A stretch of DNA of 64,000 bases, from assembly GCF_001949145.1 (NCBI RefSeq), contig NW_019091538.1, positions 162,779 through 226,778 on the forward strand. Reading direction: 5' to 3'. The position numbers and the translations under genes were made by a program. Below the pieces are notes generated by a model. The model saw nothing but the letters and a program-made list of their open reading frames with translations, searched no databases and was not told where the DNA came from. Below, in pieces: positions 20,479 to 32,800 of this stretch. The DNA comes from Acanthaster planci. Its lineage: Eukaryota > Echinodermata > Asteroidea > Valvatida > Acanthasteridae. Position 1 is the first letter of the stretch; the number at the start of each line of letters is the position of its first letter.

Positions 20479-20651
20479 CTCAAATGGTGGGAAAAAAATC
20501 CGTTGCAGCAAACAGCCGTCCATTAAAATAGAAAAGCAATACCGAGAAAATTAAACATGGCGACTCGTGGTTAGCCGGTTGGTAATTTGGGGGATCGTCA
20601 TCGGTCCAGAATTTCTATTTAGTTGTCTTCGTTGTAACAATCTTTTCCAAA

Positions 20652-20867
20652 ATGTCTGACTCCGACGAGTTTCCAGAGACCATTGATGAACTCCGGGTGG
20701 AAATTGAACGTCTGAAGGATGAATTAAACCTCGCAAGTCAAGAGAAAATCCAGGCGGCCGAATATGGGTTGGTTGTGTTGGAAGAGAAACAGGCGTTAAA
20801 ACAACAGTTCGAAGAACTGGAAGTGTTGTATGAAACCTCCAAGACGGAACTTCAACTGGCCAAAGAG
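20652..20867 (+). CDS. BICD: BICD exon 1
   Basis: The start is in context CAAAATGTCTG. The exon has 72 codons ending QLAKE, with the donor GTGACG. REKIQAAEYGLAVLEEK of vertebrate BICD2 corresponds to SQEKIQAAEYGLVVLEEK here. A short upstream ORF (ATG at 20557) would precede it if the leader reaches that far. Confidence 0.94.
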
Positions 20868-23800
20868 GTGACGTGCACTGATTTTTGTAATGCATTTCCT
20901 GTCATTGGGTAAGAGTTCGGAGCCAAGAGTTCCATAGGCCTCCGAACATCACAAATTTTTCCCTGCATAAGGCTTTAGGGCCTAGCCTAGCCCAGGTTGG
21001 CAGGTTAGATGTTGTCTTCATTTCATTACAACAACGTAGTACGGTCAGGGAGTCTAGGCCTAGTCTTTAGAAAGTTTAGTGTCATTGCCTTTTGTCAGTC
21101 ATGCTGTTTAGCGTCAACAAGCGTCAACACACACAAGTAGGGCCCAACGTCAACAAGCGTCAACAAATTTAAAATACCCTCTACAGACTTAAAAGTATGT
21201 TAGAGACTCTAACAGTTGGCCTAACACTTGCCACTGTATAAGAGAAACACGGAATTTGCCTCCAGATTCTCGCAGGAAAACGAAAATGTTTGCGATGTAC
21301 ATGTATGGGGGCCGCCATCTTTCTTTCCTCTGCCGTCCATGCGGAAACAAGATGGCGGCCGGTCAGACAGCACTAACAGGCCCAACTTTGTCACTCAAAT
21401 TTCATCTGTCAAATATCATTTCAGATCGATAAAATACATACACTGTAAAATTTGATATTTAAGATCCTACTTAACTGTTTAGATAAAAATCTTTGCATAA
21501 ATATGTTTTAATAACTTGTTGATGCTTTGTTGATGCTTGTTGACGCTAAATAGCATGACCCCTTTTTGTGGACTGGTTTAGACCTAGGCGGAGCCTACTT
21601 CAAGAACTCAAAGTCACTACTCCATCATACTCCTTGTGACTTTGAGCCAAAATGGTTTACATGGTGTCCAAATGCTATTGGGTTTTGGAATCAGATTGTT
21701 GTGGTGAAATTATTCACTGGTGTAAGAAATCTACATGTATTAGGCCTAGGCCTAAATCAAATTTTCCCCTGTCAGGAAAGCTGATCAATCTTTGTGTTGT
21801 TTTCATCCAATCTTGGGACTGTCCTGGCTGCTGCTGTGACCTGGAAATTTATCGGTGGGACGTGTGACCTGCTGTTTTTTTAGTGTGCTGTGTAGCTGTG
21901 ACATATTGCGAGACTTAAAAATCCTCCCCATTCTCCACCCAGCACTGACTGAGAGTGCATCCTGATCATGCTGATCAAGTGATCGTGCCCAACATACATT
22001 GTACATGTAGTGCTCTACATGTAGTTACTGGGTCAAGGCTGAGGAGAAATCGTTTTTAGGTATATTTTAGAGTTTGCACTTGTTGCGATAAATTTACGAA
22101 ACTCAAACTGTGGAGTATTATTGCTTAATCATAATGCAAGATTTGTCGATATTCCACCTTTAGCCGATCACATTTTTCACGGTTGTGGAAAATTGTTTTG
22201 AAAGAGCAAGCAAAGTTGGAGATTTCGTGCAGGATCAATCAATCACGTGCAGCATGATCGTTCAGGTGAATTTGTGCCAATTTGTTGTGTTTGACCTTCA
22301 CAACAGTGTTGACCAGAACTAAACTACATACATGTATACATTTTAAGCAGATGAAAACGTGAAATTGTACATTACAATTGCCTTATACTGTATGTATAAG
22401 GTCCTTCAGTAGTCAAGCTCCTTTTGTTATTAGGCAGCATTGTTGAATCATGGAATCAAAATAAAAGTCACTTCTTAATACTGGTCAGCATTTGTTCTGC
22501 CACAGTGGAATTTGTAAAAGAAGGAAACTGAAACGGTTCTTCAGAAGATTTGGCGAACCTTACATTTTATTACATGGAACTGTGTGATGAGACAGTGCAT
22601 GTACTGTATGTACAGCACATGTACATGCACATGTATTGTACATGTACATGTTCATGTACATGTGGATGGTAGGCCTACATTGTAAATGCCAATTTTATAT
22701 TTTGATTTTCTGGCTCTGACACTACAATCATCTCAAGTTGTTTGGAAGAAATTACATGTAAATCAAAAATTTGCCAAATTGAATTTTAGTCCCCCTCCCA
22801 TTTGGCTGAAAAGAGGGCAGTTGATCCATAGTACCCAAAATAAGAAAGGTTTGTTCAAAAGATCATTTGTTAAAGGAACAACTGGAAAAGTAGCTCCATG
22901 GTTTGGTCAGTGATTGTGTATCACTGTACTGTGTTTTCCTTCAACAGACGTAATCAAAATTCATTTCAAATTAAAAGCCCATTTATTCAAAAGTCACTCC
23001 TATTCCTAAAGTAACTTCCAAATGTAGTTCGCATTCATGTAAAATCTAGAGGCCTTTTACACTTAACCTGGGCAAACTATGCCTGCCGTGGGTTGAAAAT
23101 TTGATTTTTTAAACCTCACTTCCTAATCGGTGTTGCTTCACAGATATTACAGGGGTGAGTTCGACCGGAAATGAACATTTTCAGATGTGAATTGTCACCA
23201 TTTGTCAACCCTGCATCAACCCCAAGATTATGTCTGGTGTAAAAAGGCCTTAAATGGGTTAAGCAGATGCTGTGGCTATCATAATGAAAGAAATATTTCA
23301 AGCATGTGAAAAAGGGGGGTTGAAAAGGAAGGGTAATTCTTTTGTGTCATCAGTGGCGCAGTGGGTCTAGAGTACATGTACATCGTACGCATACCTGCAC
23401 ATGTAAAGTATAGTATAATTGCACGTGAAGACCCTGATGAGTCTGGTGTTGAAAGCAGAGTTAAGACCAGCCTGAAGAACACGCCTACATGTAGATTGTA
23501 AGTTTTCCTGACAGTTCATGGCATAAAAAAGACATAAAGGATTCTGACCAATTGCCTGGGGTTTGGAAGGTGATACATGTATATCGTTTTTGGGATGGGC
23601 CAGTTTGTGGTTGTAGCACATTCATTGAAATGTTTTGGTACAAGAAGTCGAGAACTGTACTCAGAAGAGTTAATGATACGGTAGGCGTACCGTACTTTGT
23701 GGCTGGTTCTCGGTAGAATGTGATGTCTTGAACATTAATAACGATGCAATGGAATGCTGGTTCAAAGCCATATTCCACATTGTTACTGCTTTCTACACAC

Positions 23801-26800
23801 ACCGGTACATGTACAGTGTAGTACATCATGCATTTAACTATTCCAATAGTTCAGGTGGAGGTCATTTTGTACATGTACAGTACATGCACGTATGTAGTCT
23901 GCATGTACATGTGTATAAGTTACATGTACATGTACTTGCGGTACGTTTTGTACACAACCAACAAAGTGATGAACAAGAGGTGATACATGTACAGTTTATG
24001 AATATTGTATGAATTTACTCATAGAGCTAGGAACATGCAAAAGAAATTCCACAGTACATGTAATGCTGTATTTTTCTGCTTCGTTTTGGAGAATTTATGA
24101 GAATATCCTATAAATTTACTCATAGAGCTAGGAACATGCAAAAGAAATTCCATAGCACATGTAATGCTGTATTTTTCTGCTTCGTTTTGGAGAATTTATG
24201 AGAATATCCTGTTGTGTACAAATGCTTACCGGTAGCTGATTACTGCAAAGGAAGTTACATGTACAATACTGGGTTTTTATTCTTCAGCGAATCATCCAAC
24301 AGACATGTACATGTACATGTACCTGTAGGCATACGGTACCTGTAGGCATACGGTACATGTACCACTGTGCAGTCCTCTTGGTCTTATGCCCAGATGCTTG
24401 CAATCCTAACTTAATATGATGAGTACTTTTTTGGCATGAGAGTTCAGTCTAATACAAGGTAGTCTTCCTTGTACATACATGTACATGTAAGTTGTATTTG
24501 ACTGCTTGTACCCGGTATGTACAGTACATACATGTACATGTATATACATGTACAGGTATATTTGTGCGAATGGACCGGTAAAATCTTCCCCCAGCTAACC
24601 AAAGAAACAACCACAGAGTGCCAATTACATGTACATTTCTGGAATAAAAATGTACACGGTACATGTTGACTGGTACAGTGTACAGGAAAAGTCTATCATT
24701 TTTACGAACCGATAAACGAACAAAACACTGATAACTCATATTTGCTGAAGCCATGTGTCCTTTGTACAAGTGATGTGATTTCATTTGTATGGAGTAGCTG
24801 GCCTCGCGTAGGATGCAGGATGGTATCAGTATCCTTTTGTTCTCCACAGACAAGAACAGCTGTCCCCGTTTCTGCCCATACATGTACATTGTATCACTGA
24901 TAGTTGGGGTCTGTGACCACATGGGGCTAGAGAGTCTGACTCAATTTACCAACTCCCCCTGCATTATTTTTGGAGCATGCACAAGGTGTGGGCAGATGGG
25001 TTGATGCATGTAATCCTGCCTGCCATATTAAGTTGTGAATATTCACAGCAGTGCTTTTGTTATTTAGGATGAGTCATTACCCCAAAGCATGCATAGTTCC
25101 TTGAACATTTATGTACATACATGTACGTCTATCAAACTACATGTACATGTACACTGTACATACATGTACAATGTACATGTACACTGTACATGTACATACA
25201 GGTACATGTACAGATATATGTACATGTACTTTTTATGCTAGGTACATCATGTGTACACATATTTATGTCCCAACATTTGCCTAATTTAAAATGTAGGCCT
25301 AAACTCTACATTTTGTTGACGTTAAGCTCTAATTAAAACTTTTTATTTTTATTTTTTTTTTTTTAAACTGAAGATTCTTTGAATGCTGTGCAAATATTTA
25401 TTCATACATACTGTTGAGTTATACTCAAGTTGTTTTGTCTGGTCAAGTAGAGCTTCCTGGCAAATGAAAAGGAAGACTCCAGAAAAAATATTTGCACAAT
25501 ACGGGCGATTCACAATTGTGCGCCTCCAAGAGTTTGCAAAGCGTCGACCGGTCACAACGCGTGAGATCTGTTGACCCTTTCCACACGCGCATTGGGTCGA
25601 CAGATTTTGCGCATTATTGGCCATGCGTTACAAACTCTTTGAGGTGCACTATTGTGAATCGCCCCTTTTCCAATATACACGTACATACTGTACATGTACA
25701 TGCACATTCTACAATCTGCATGCTGTCCTGTGTATGTACTAATTCAGTCCTTGTGGCATGGAAATTGCAGGCGTGTGAAGAAAAAACTCTCCTGGATATT
25801 TTCAGGTGTGCAGTTTTTCTAGGAGTGTGATTTTGAACAATGAATCAAAACCTTCATGACCTTGGGTCAATCAAGACCTAGTAAAATACAAAGATAAAGT
25901 TGGGTCAACCGTACGTATAAAATTCAACAAAACCAACAAAAAATAGTGCAGCAGTTTCAAATTACACCCGCTTACTTCAAGCAAACTCCAAGAGATACCT
26001 GTATGTCCAATACATGTAAAAGAATCAAAGTTTTATGACGGTCATAAAATCAACTCCTTTCCATAATAATAGCAGCCTCATGGACCATGCAGAGCTGCTC
26101 TGACTGAGCCACAAGATCACTCCAATATTCTCAATTAAATTTTTCCAATAAATCTCCAGATTGTCACGAGGTTTCTTTTCGCCAAATCTCTTTCCTGTGA
26201 GTTGCATGTATTTCCGTTCATAACACTTTTATTGGGAAACATCAGGACGTTTACATGTCTGCACCCAAAGATCTGCTGCAATCTACGCTGGCATGATCTC
26301 TCCATGGCTTTCACACACTACATGTACATGTACGTGGTGCATCATGATTGACTGGTCTGGTCCCAGTCTCAACTTCAAAGGAATGCGTTGGTTCACTACG
26401 CGAAGGGTGCCGGAGCCTGCATCATGAAAGCTTGTCGACTTCCGGAGATCGTTTTGTGCAGATGCAAGTAAAAGCCCAGATGTTTTTTCCAAAAAAGTCG
26501 TTGTGATCGGAACAACTTACAGGATAGACATCTCCACAAAATACTGGGGATGATCAGGGAATTCATTGGAAAAATTTGACTGAGAAGTGGTGTGATCTCG
26601 TGGCACTGCGTTTGACGTGTACAAGCTTGTGAAGATATGTACAGTCTGGTGTATCATGCATGTGGCAATGCTTGCTGCAACGTTGTGCAAAATGGGTCTG
26701 CTGAACGATTGTGCACTGACAGAGCTGTCACGCAAAACTGTTACACCTGGAAAATAAAAAATGATTCTGTCATCACTAACTGTCAGGTACGCCTAATGTT

Positions 26801-29800
26801 TGATTCTTTTTGTTTCATTTTTCTCAAAAATTGCAAAGTATAATTATGGAGTAAACTCGTGCCGAGGAGTGTCGTACATGTACGGGTGGTTTCAGGTACC
26901 GGTATGCAATTATTTGTACGTCTCAGGAAGCTTTTAGGCGTGCGATGGCGTGGGAGTGCAATCGCACGCCTTAAAATGACAGGACGGTATTATGGTACCG
27001 GTACATGAACATAATGAATAGGGGTCCATAGGTCACTCACATTGATTTCATGTGTACATCAAGTACCTGACTAAATACATGTACATTTCTGCAGGTTCAT
27101 GTATGCCTTCTGGAGGGGGCCAAGGGATCTATACATACATACATGTACCTGCAGTACATGTACATGTACGTGTACCAGTACAGTAAATTGATATTGTCTT
27201 GGACTTGTTCGATGTTGTACAATAGCCTAACCATGGTAACTATCAGCCACATTTGGGAGCATGAAATCTGAAGTTTTTATGCAAGATACCCTGCAGTTTG
27301 AAGTCCCTCTCTTTCTTTAATTTTAGATGAGAGCACAATTGCATACTGTAGAACATGAACATGTACCCGGGGTACACATGTACATGTACCCGGGGTACAC
27401 ATGTACATGTACCCGGGGTACACATGTACATGTACATGTACCCGGGGTACACATGTACATGTACATGTACATGTACATGTACCCGGGGTACACATGTACA
27501 TGTAGGCCTACATGTATGTTGTCCAGGATCTGCAGGGGATTTACCATAACCTCCAATCATACAGCATTTTCAGCTTTGGATGGAAGTGTGTGCCTGTTTC
27601 ATGTTATAAGGCAGAATTTTGTTTTTGTAAATAAATTTTTTTGTCCAAACATAATTTCATAGCTTGAGATTTTTTTGCTGATGATCAACTTCCCAGCATT
27701 AAAAATGTCATGTACAAATCTCCAACATCATCAATTAACAGCAATTATTTGGTTGACATGGTGGAAATGTACTGTTGACATGTACTGTACATTGCAACGC
27801 AAAAATTAAAGCCTGAATTACATAATCGTATACCCACATGACCCATGTGCCCTTACAATGTACCTATTAGATTCACATGTGTACATGTACAATGTACATG
27901 GTGCATGTTTGCACGCTTACCAGATGTAAACAGAAGGTCACTTGCCAGTGGCCATACTGCCTGCGGACCATATTATTAACTTCAAATGCCCACACATTGT
28001 ACGTATATGAAGGAGATATTCTTATTACTATTGATTGGTGCATCCACACTTCACAGATATTGATTTCACATGTACAGTGTATGTACAGTGTACAATGTAC
28101 ATGTTTTTTGCTATACACAGATTTTCAGTGCATTTCATTTTCAGACCCATACTTGGCAAAGTTCGTCATTTGTCCAGTGTTACCATGTTTCAGCTCCTTG
28201 AACAAGTTTGTGCCTGGATTTTTTTCTTTGCTGCCCGAAGTACATGATTTCATCACAGATAAAGAACAATACTGAAGGGTTCAGCCTCCCCACCCACCCC
28301 CCCTTATTTTTCCTCGAGCTTCCAAAAAAACCTCAGTCCACGTACATGTATTCTCCCTGTCCCTCCTCTGCAACCTCGACTGAAAGAGAATGCAAGGGAA
28401 AAAAGGGTCATTAACTGTCGATTTTTACAATTACTGCCGAGGGCATGTAGGCTAAAAGTCCGCCCCTCCTAGCCAACATTCTGTACGCTTGTGAAAAAGA
28501 AGAGGAAAAAACGTTGATGACTCCTTGGCCTCAGGAAGCCCAAAGTGATCATAAGCCCAGATTTGACATTGTGTCACACCTGCCATACAAAAGCCAAGGG
28601 AAAAATACCATAGGGTTAAATTCCATAGGGAACAGACCAGCACTTTTGACAGCAGTACAAAAATAGCATACATTGTCTGCACTTTCCTCTCTGTTTTACG
28701 TGTACATGTAGTCAACCAATAGAAATGTATACGTGTCTGGCATAATCCAGGAAGACACTTTCTGTTCCATGCTGGCCAGTCTTGGTATGAGTCATCGTTG
28801 ACCTTTCATTTGACCTTCCACATTACAGGGTGATCTTATTAACACACCATCAGTAATTTCCCTCGCTGGAGATGTGTTTTCATTGGACTTAAGGGTTTCA
28901 GTGGGATGGATACATGTACATGTATGTCTTCCGGTAATAGCCACAGTGTACATGTACATGTACATATAAACGGATTGAATCAAGTTGCTTCATACTGCAG
29001 CTGTACCAAAGGAACACCCACGCACTTGAAGAATACTAAATTTGCCATGTTCAAGTTACAGTGTACATGTACGCGTATGCATTTATCGGTACATGTTCAT
29101 ATTAAAATGAAACTGGTGCACATTTACTGGTGCATGTACATGCATGTACTGTAGGCAACATCAAAAATGCTAACAAGTTACCTACACATATCTGTACAGT
29201 CGACCCTCATTATTACGAAATGCGCGGGACACAGTGGTATGAGTAGGTGTACAGTGCCCACGTACCGGTACAATGTACATTTACATTTAATGTACATGCA
29301 TACCCGTGAACATGGTTGATGTTAACGATGTCAAAAAGAACTCTCGGTTGTGATTAAATAAATATGTTGAGATGTGTTTAGAATAATAAACTTCACTGTC
29401 ATATGACAACATGTTTAATGTAGATGGGAGATTAAAAAAAAGCAAATACTTGTGAAAGCATCGATCCAGGGATTTTTTAAAGACTTTCGATCGTCATGAA
29501 TGGGGATGAAGCTTACTTAACGGCATGCACATGCAGACCTGTGTGTACCTGCAGGAATGCCAAGACTCATCAACCAGTGCCCCCGGTCCATGTACATGTA
29601 AGTAGTCTTTCCAACACAAATTGTGTCATGGAGAGACATTTTTATTTAATTTTCCGTCTGTCATTTGATGTTTGGCACTTGCCCACTAGCTGCATGACCA
29701 CGATTGATCGATAGTCTGAGTTCGCTTACCACCGCGGCGCGGCCGCCTGTGTGTGACACAGTCGCTGCAGAAGCATGATGTCATGAGGAGATATTATGAT

Positions 29801-32800
29801 TGGATAGCCATTACGCAAAATGTGCGCCATGAAAGCGCACAATCTCATTGGCGGCATGTTAGATCTTTTAGCAGCAATATGAATAACTCAGCGTGGGCGA
29901 AAACATATTTGCGTTGTATTTATATTAGAATTGGAAAGGGATTTTCTGTTTTGGTATTTGTGTAATCAGTGTAAAAATCACTGATTTTTTAATCGAGCAC
30001 TACGCTTGTCATGACAACAGGAAACTGGCGAACGATGTCTGTGTATCGTGTTGTAACATGTGTAAGCATGCGTGATGCATCTGGAGGGGCGGGCATTAAG
30101 CCTCGTGCTGCGGCTGGAAATTTTGTGGAAACATTCGTTTCGAGTACGAGCAGTACAACCTCAAATTAAATTCATGAACACAGAAAATGCAAACATAGAC
30201 ACGAGATCAATTTGTGTGAATGAACTTGCAGAAATTTTGTAACAGCAGTGTTTCTTCGACTTCAGCTGTAGAGCTGTACAGTGTTTGTATCACATGTACA
30301 TTGTATATGATGTAGTGCAACGCATGACACTTTTTGGGGGCTGAAAACTGTACAGGTACATTGACTGGTTGCCACATTTCCATCATGCCACCTTGGACAA
30401 AGGTTTGGCCCGGCAGGAACCAGTTTGGTGCATTGCACACGTGTTTTCACCGCCGTGATTCATAAACGCTCGTTATAAATGGGTCATGAACTATGGTTTT
30501 TCAGGCAACAGAGTCACAAAACCTTTCGTTGTTACAGGAATTTTGTACAATGCGATTTCATTGACACAGATTTTTTTCCCCATTGAGATGTGTACATTTT
30601 TGCCTGGACCACAGATGTGTGTTTGTTGTAACCGGAATTTCGTTGTAGCCATTTTTATAATAACGAGAGTCGACTGGACATGTACATGCAGAATGATGAA
30701 ATCCCTAACCCCCGCTGGTTCCCTGGGCTTCCCTGGTACCGTCAAATTCAGCAGAATCATACAGTGACTTACATGATGTACTGACACTAGTACATGTAGA
30801 TATTCCCTCCTAAAATAACTTTCTAAAATGACTTGCCTGCTCAAAATGCAATAGAATCTAACTGGGTCTTATTAATTTTTGCCTGGGAATCCAACAATAT
30901 GTACATGTATATGTAACACATGTCAGCCGTGCGCAAATGGACACCAGACTCCAGTGTTGCTTTCAGCTCCACATGTACATGTAAAGCTACATGTTCATAC
31001 ATATACTGTGTATTCAAGGAGTGCACATTCATGATGAACATGTCAATGTGGCATGATTGCATTGCGTTTCAAACTGCTACATGGACATGTACATGAGCCA
31101 GCTAACCTCTGGCACCTCTTGCAGGCTGTAATTGCAAGCAGTTTGGATTGATGAACCGTTTATTCCTTGGCTTACAAGCATATAAATAATTTAGCGCTGT
31201 CATCATAAAGGATGATTTCCAGAAGTTGATAAAGGTGTTGAAAACCATGAACAGTTTTTAGGCCTTTTCATACTACAACCGCTTAACCCGGGTTGAATTC
31301 AACCCTGGGTGAACCTGTGGCTGCCCTGAGTTGAAAATTCTATTTTTCGACCCGACATTCAACTCAGTGTTGTTTCACACTTGTTTCATATGAACCAAGT
31401 TTATCGGATGAGTTAACCCAGAAATGAGCACGGAAAATTTTCAACCCAGGTCAGGAGCATGGTTGAGTTCAGCCTTGAAATCAGTCTTGGAGTTGATGCA
31501 GGGTTGGCGTGGGGTTGAAAATGTTCAAGTGTGAGTCATCACCAGTTTTCAACCCTGTGTCAACCCCAAGATTTGTCTAGTGTGAAAAGGCCTTTTTTAT
31601 GTAGAGAGAATGGTACCGGTAGTCTGTTACTCATTCTTTATTTTATGGGTACAACCAATGGAATCTGTTTGCTGTGCATTCAGATGGCCACTGTTTCATC
31701 AATCTGTGTTTTCAGTAACAAGTGGGATGTCAAAATGTGTGGGAGGAAATGGCAGTTCAGTCTCATTTGATTGTTTTCTTTGGAAATCTAAATATTAAAC
31801 GTAGGTTTGCAAGAAAAAAACAAGTGGAGACCAGTACTTTATTTTTGTGACATGTTTAGTTATGGAGACGCATAGTTCCACTCTGGGCCAAATTTACGAT
31901 ACAATGTACATTGTACATATGCAGTATAGTTTTGGCCCAAGGCATGCGGTTGATAAGTGACACATTGAATTCAATACATTTAATGAGTACTTCATATTTT
32001 ACGCGCACTCAGACCCGCACACTCCTGTGCAGATGTCAGTGAACCTGAACCCTGATGTCAGTGGAATTTTATGGTGGGTTTTTCAATGACAATACATGTA
32101 CATGTGTATTCCAGCACATGACAATGTACCAGGATCCATGTGTTTGCGTGGGCAATTTGTCAGCAGTTTCTGTTTGGAGAGAGTATTGTTCAGCAGGTAG
32201 TGGGTGGTGAAAAAAGTACCATAGGTACATGCACATGTATTGGAGAATGCTGCTTTAGAAGGTCTTTGTAAAAGCCAGAATTGCTGGCATCTACCGATAC
32301 TAGTATTGTCATCAAGAGTAGTCCATTCAAAGCATCAATTTCTTTGACATATTGGAATTGAAACTTAAGACCCTTACTTTTGTAGGCCAAACTTTGAGGG
32401 TTACCAGACAGAAAACTTATACCTTTGACATGTTTGTTGGCAGACACTTGTTACTTGTATGTACATGTACATGTGCATGTGGGTCTTTATTTTAAATAGG
32501 GGGTATGTGACATGGTGGTCAAAATTTCAAAATTGTCTAAACAAATTCAAAACTTGTTGATATGTAATTGATAATACATACATGCAATAAATGGAAATGA
32601 TTTTTGCTTTGAATAACTACTTGACGTGTACAGACTCAATTTGTGCAGTGGTGCGGGAAATTATTTGACGTGTAACAGAGAAACCAAATATGATGGTTCT
32701 ATGCATGCCACTTTTGGTTAGTGAAGGTTTCTTTTCAACTTTTCAACTTCAATTTTGTTTTGTGTACATACCATATATTCTCATCACAAGTTGTTTTTTT

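Larger units (their letters stand above)
18469..20651. other. TRMT10C 3' region and bicaudal-D upstream region
   Basis: No recognised coding sequence. A G/C-tract repeat near 19610-19680 (GGAGGGGCAATGGAGGGTAT then CCCCCTCCCCCC) resembles a dispersed element. The last 200 bases before the bicaudal-D start hold a CTCF-like word (20464-20478) and a five-codon upstream ORF (ATG at 20557, TAG ending 20574). Confidence 0.4.

Noticed and set aside
27243-27662. Open frames rich in VHVHVH or CTCTC across the ACATGT arrays
   Set aside because: The hexamer repeat has no stop codons in several frames; these are translations of a microsatellite.
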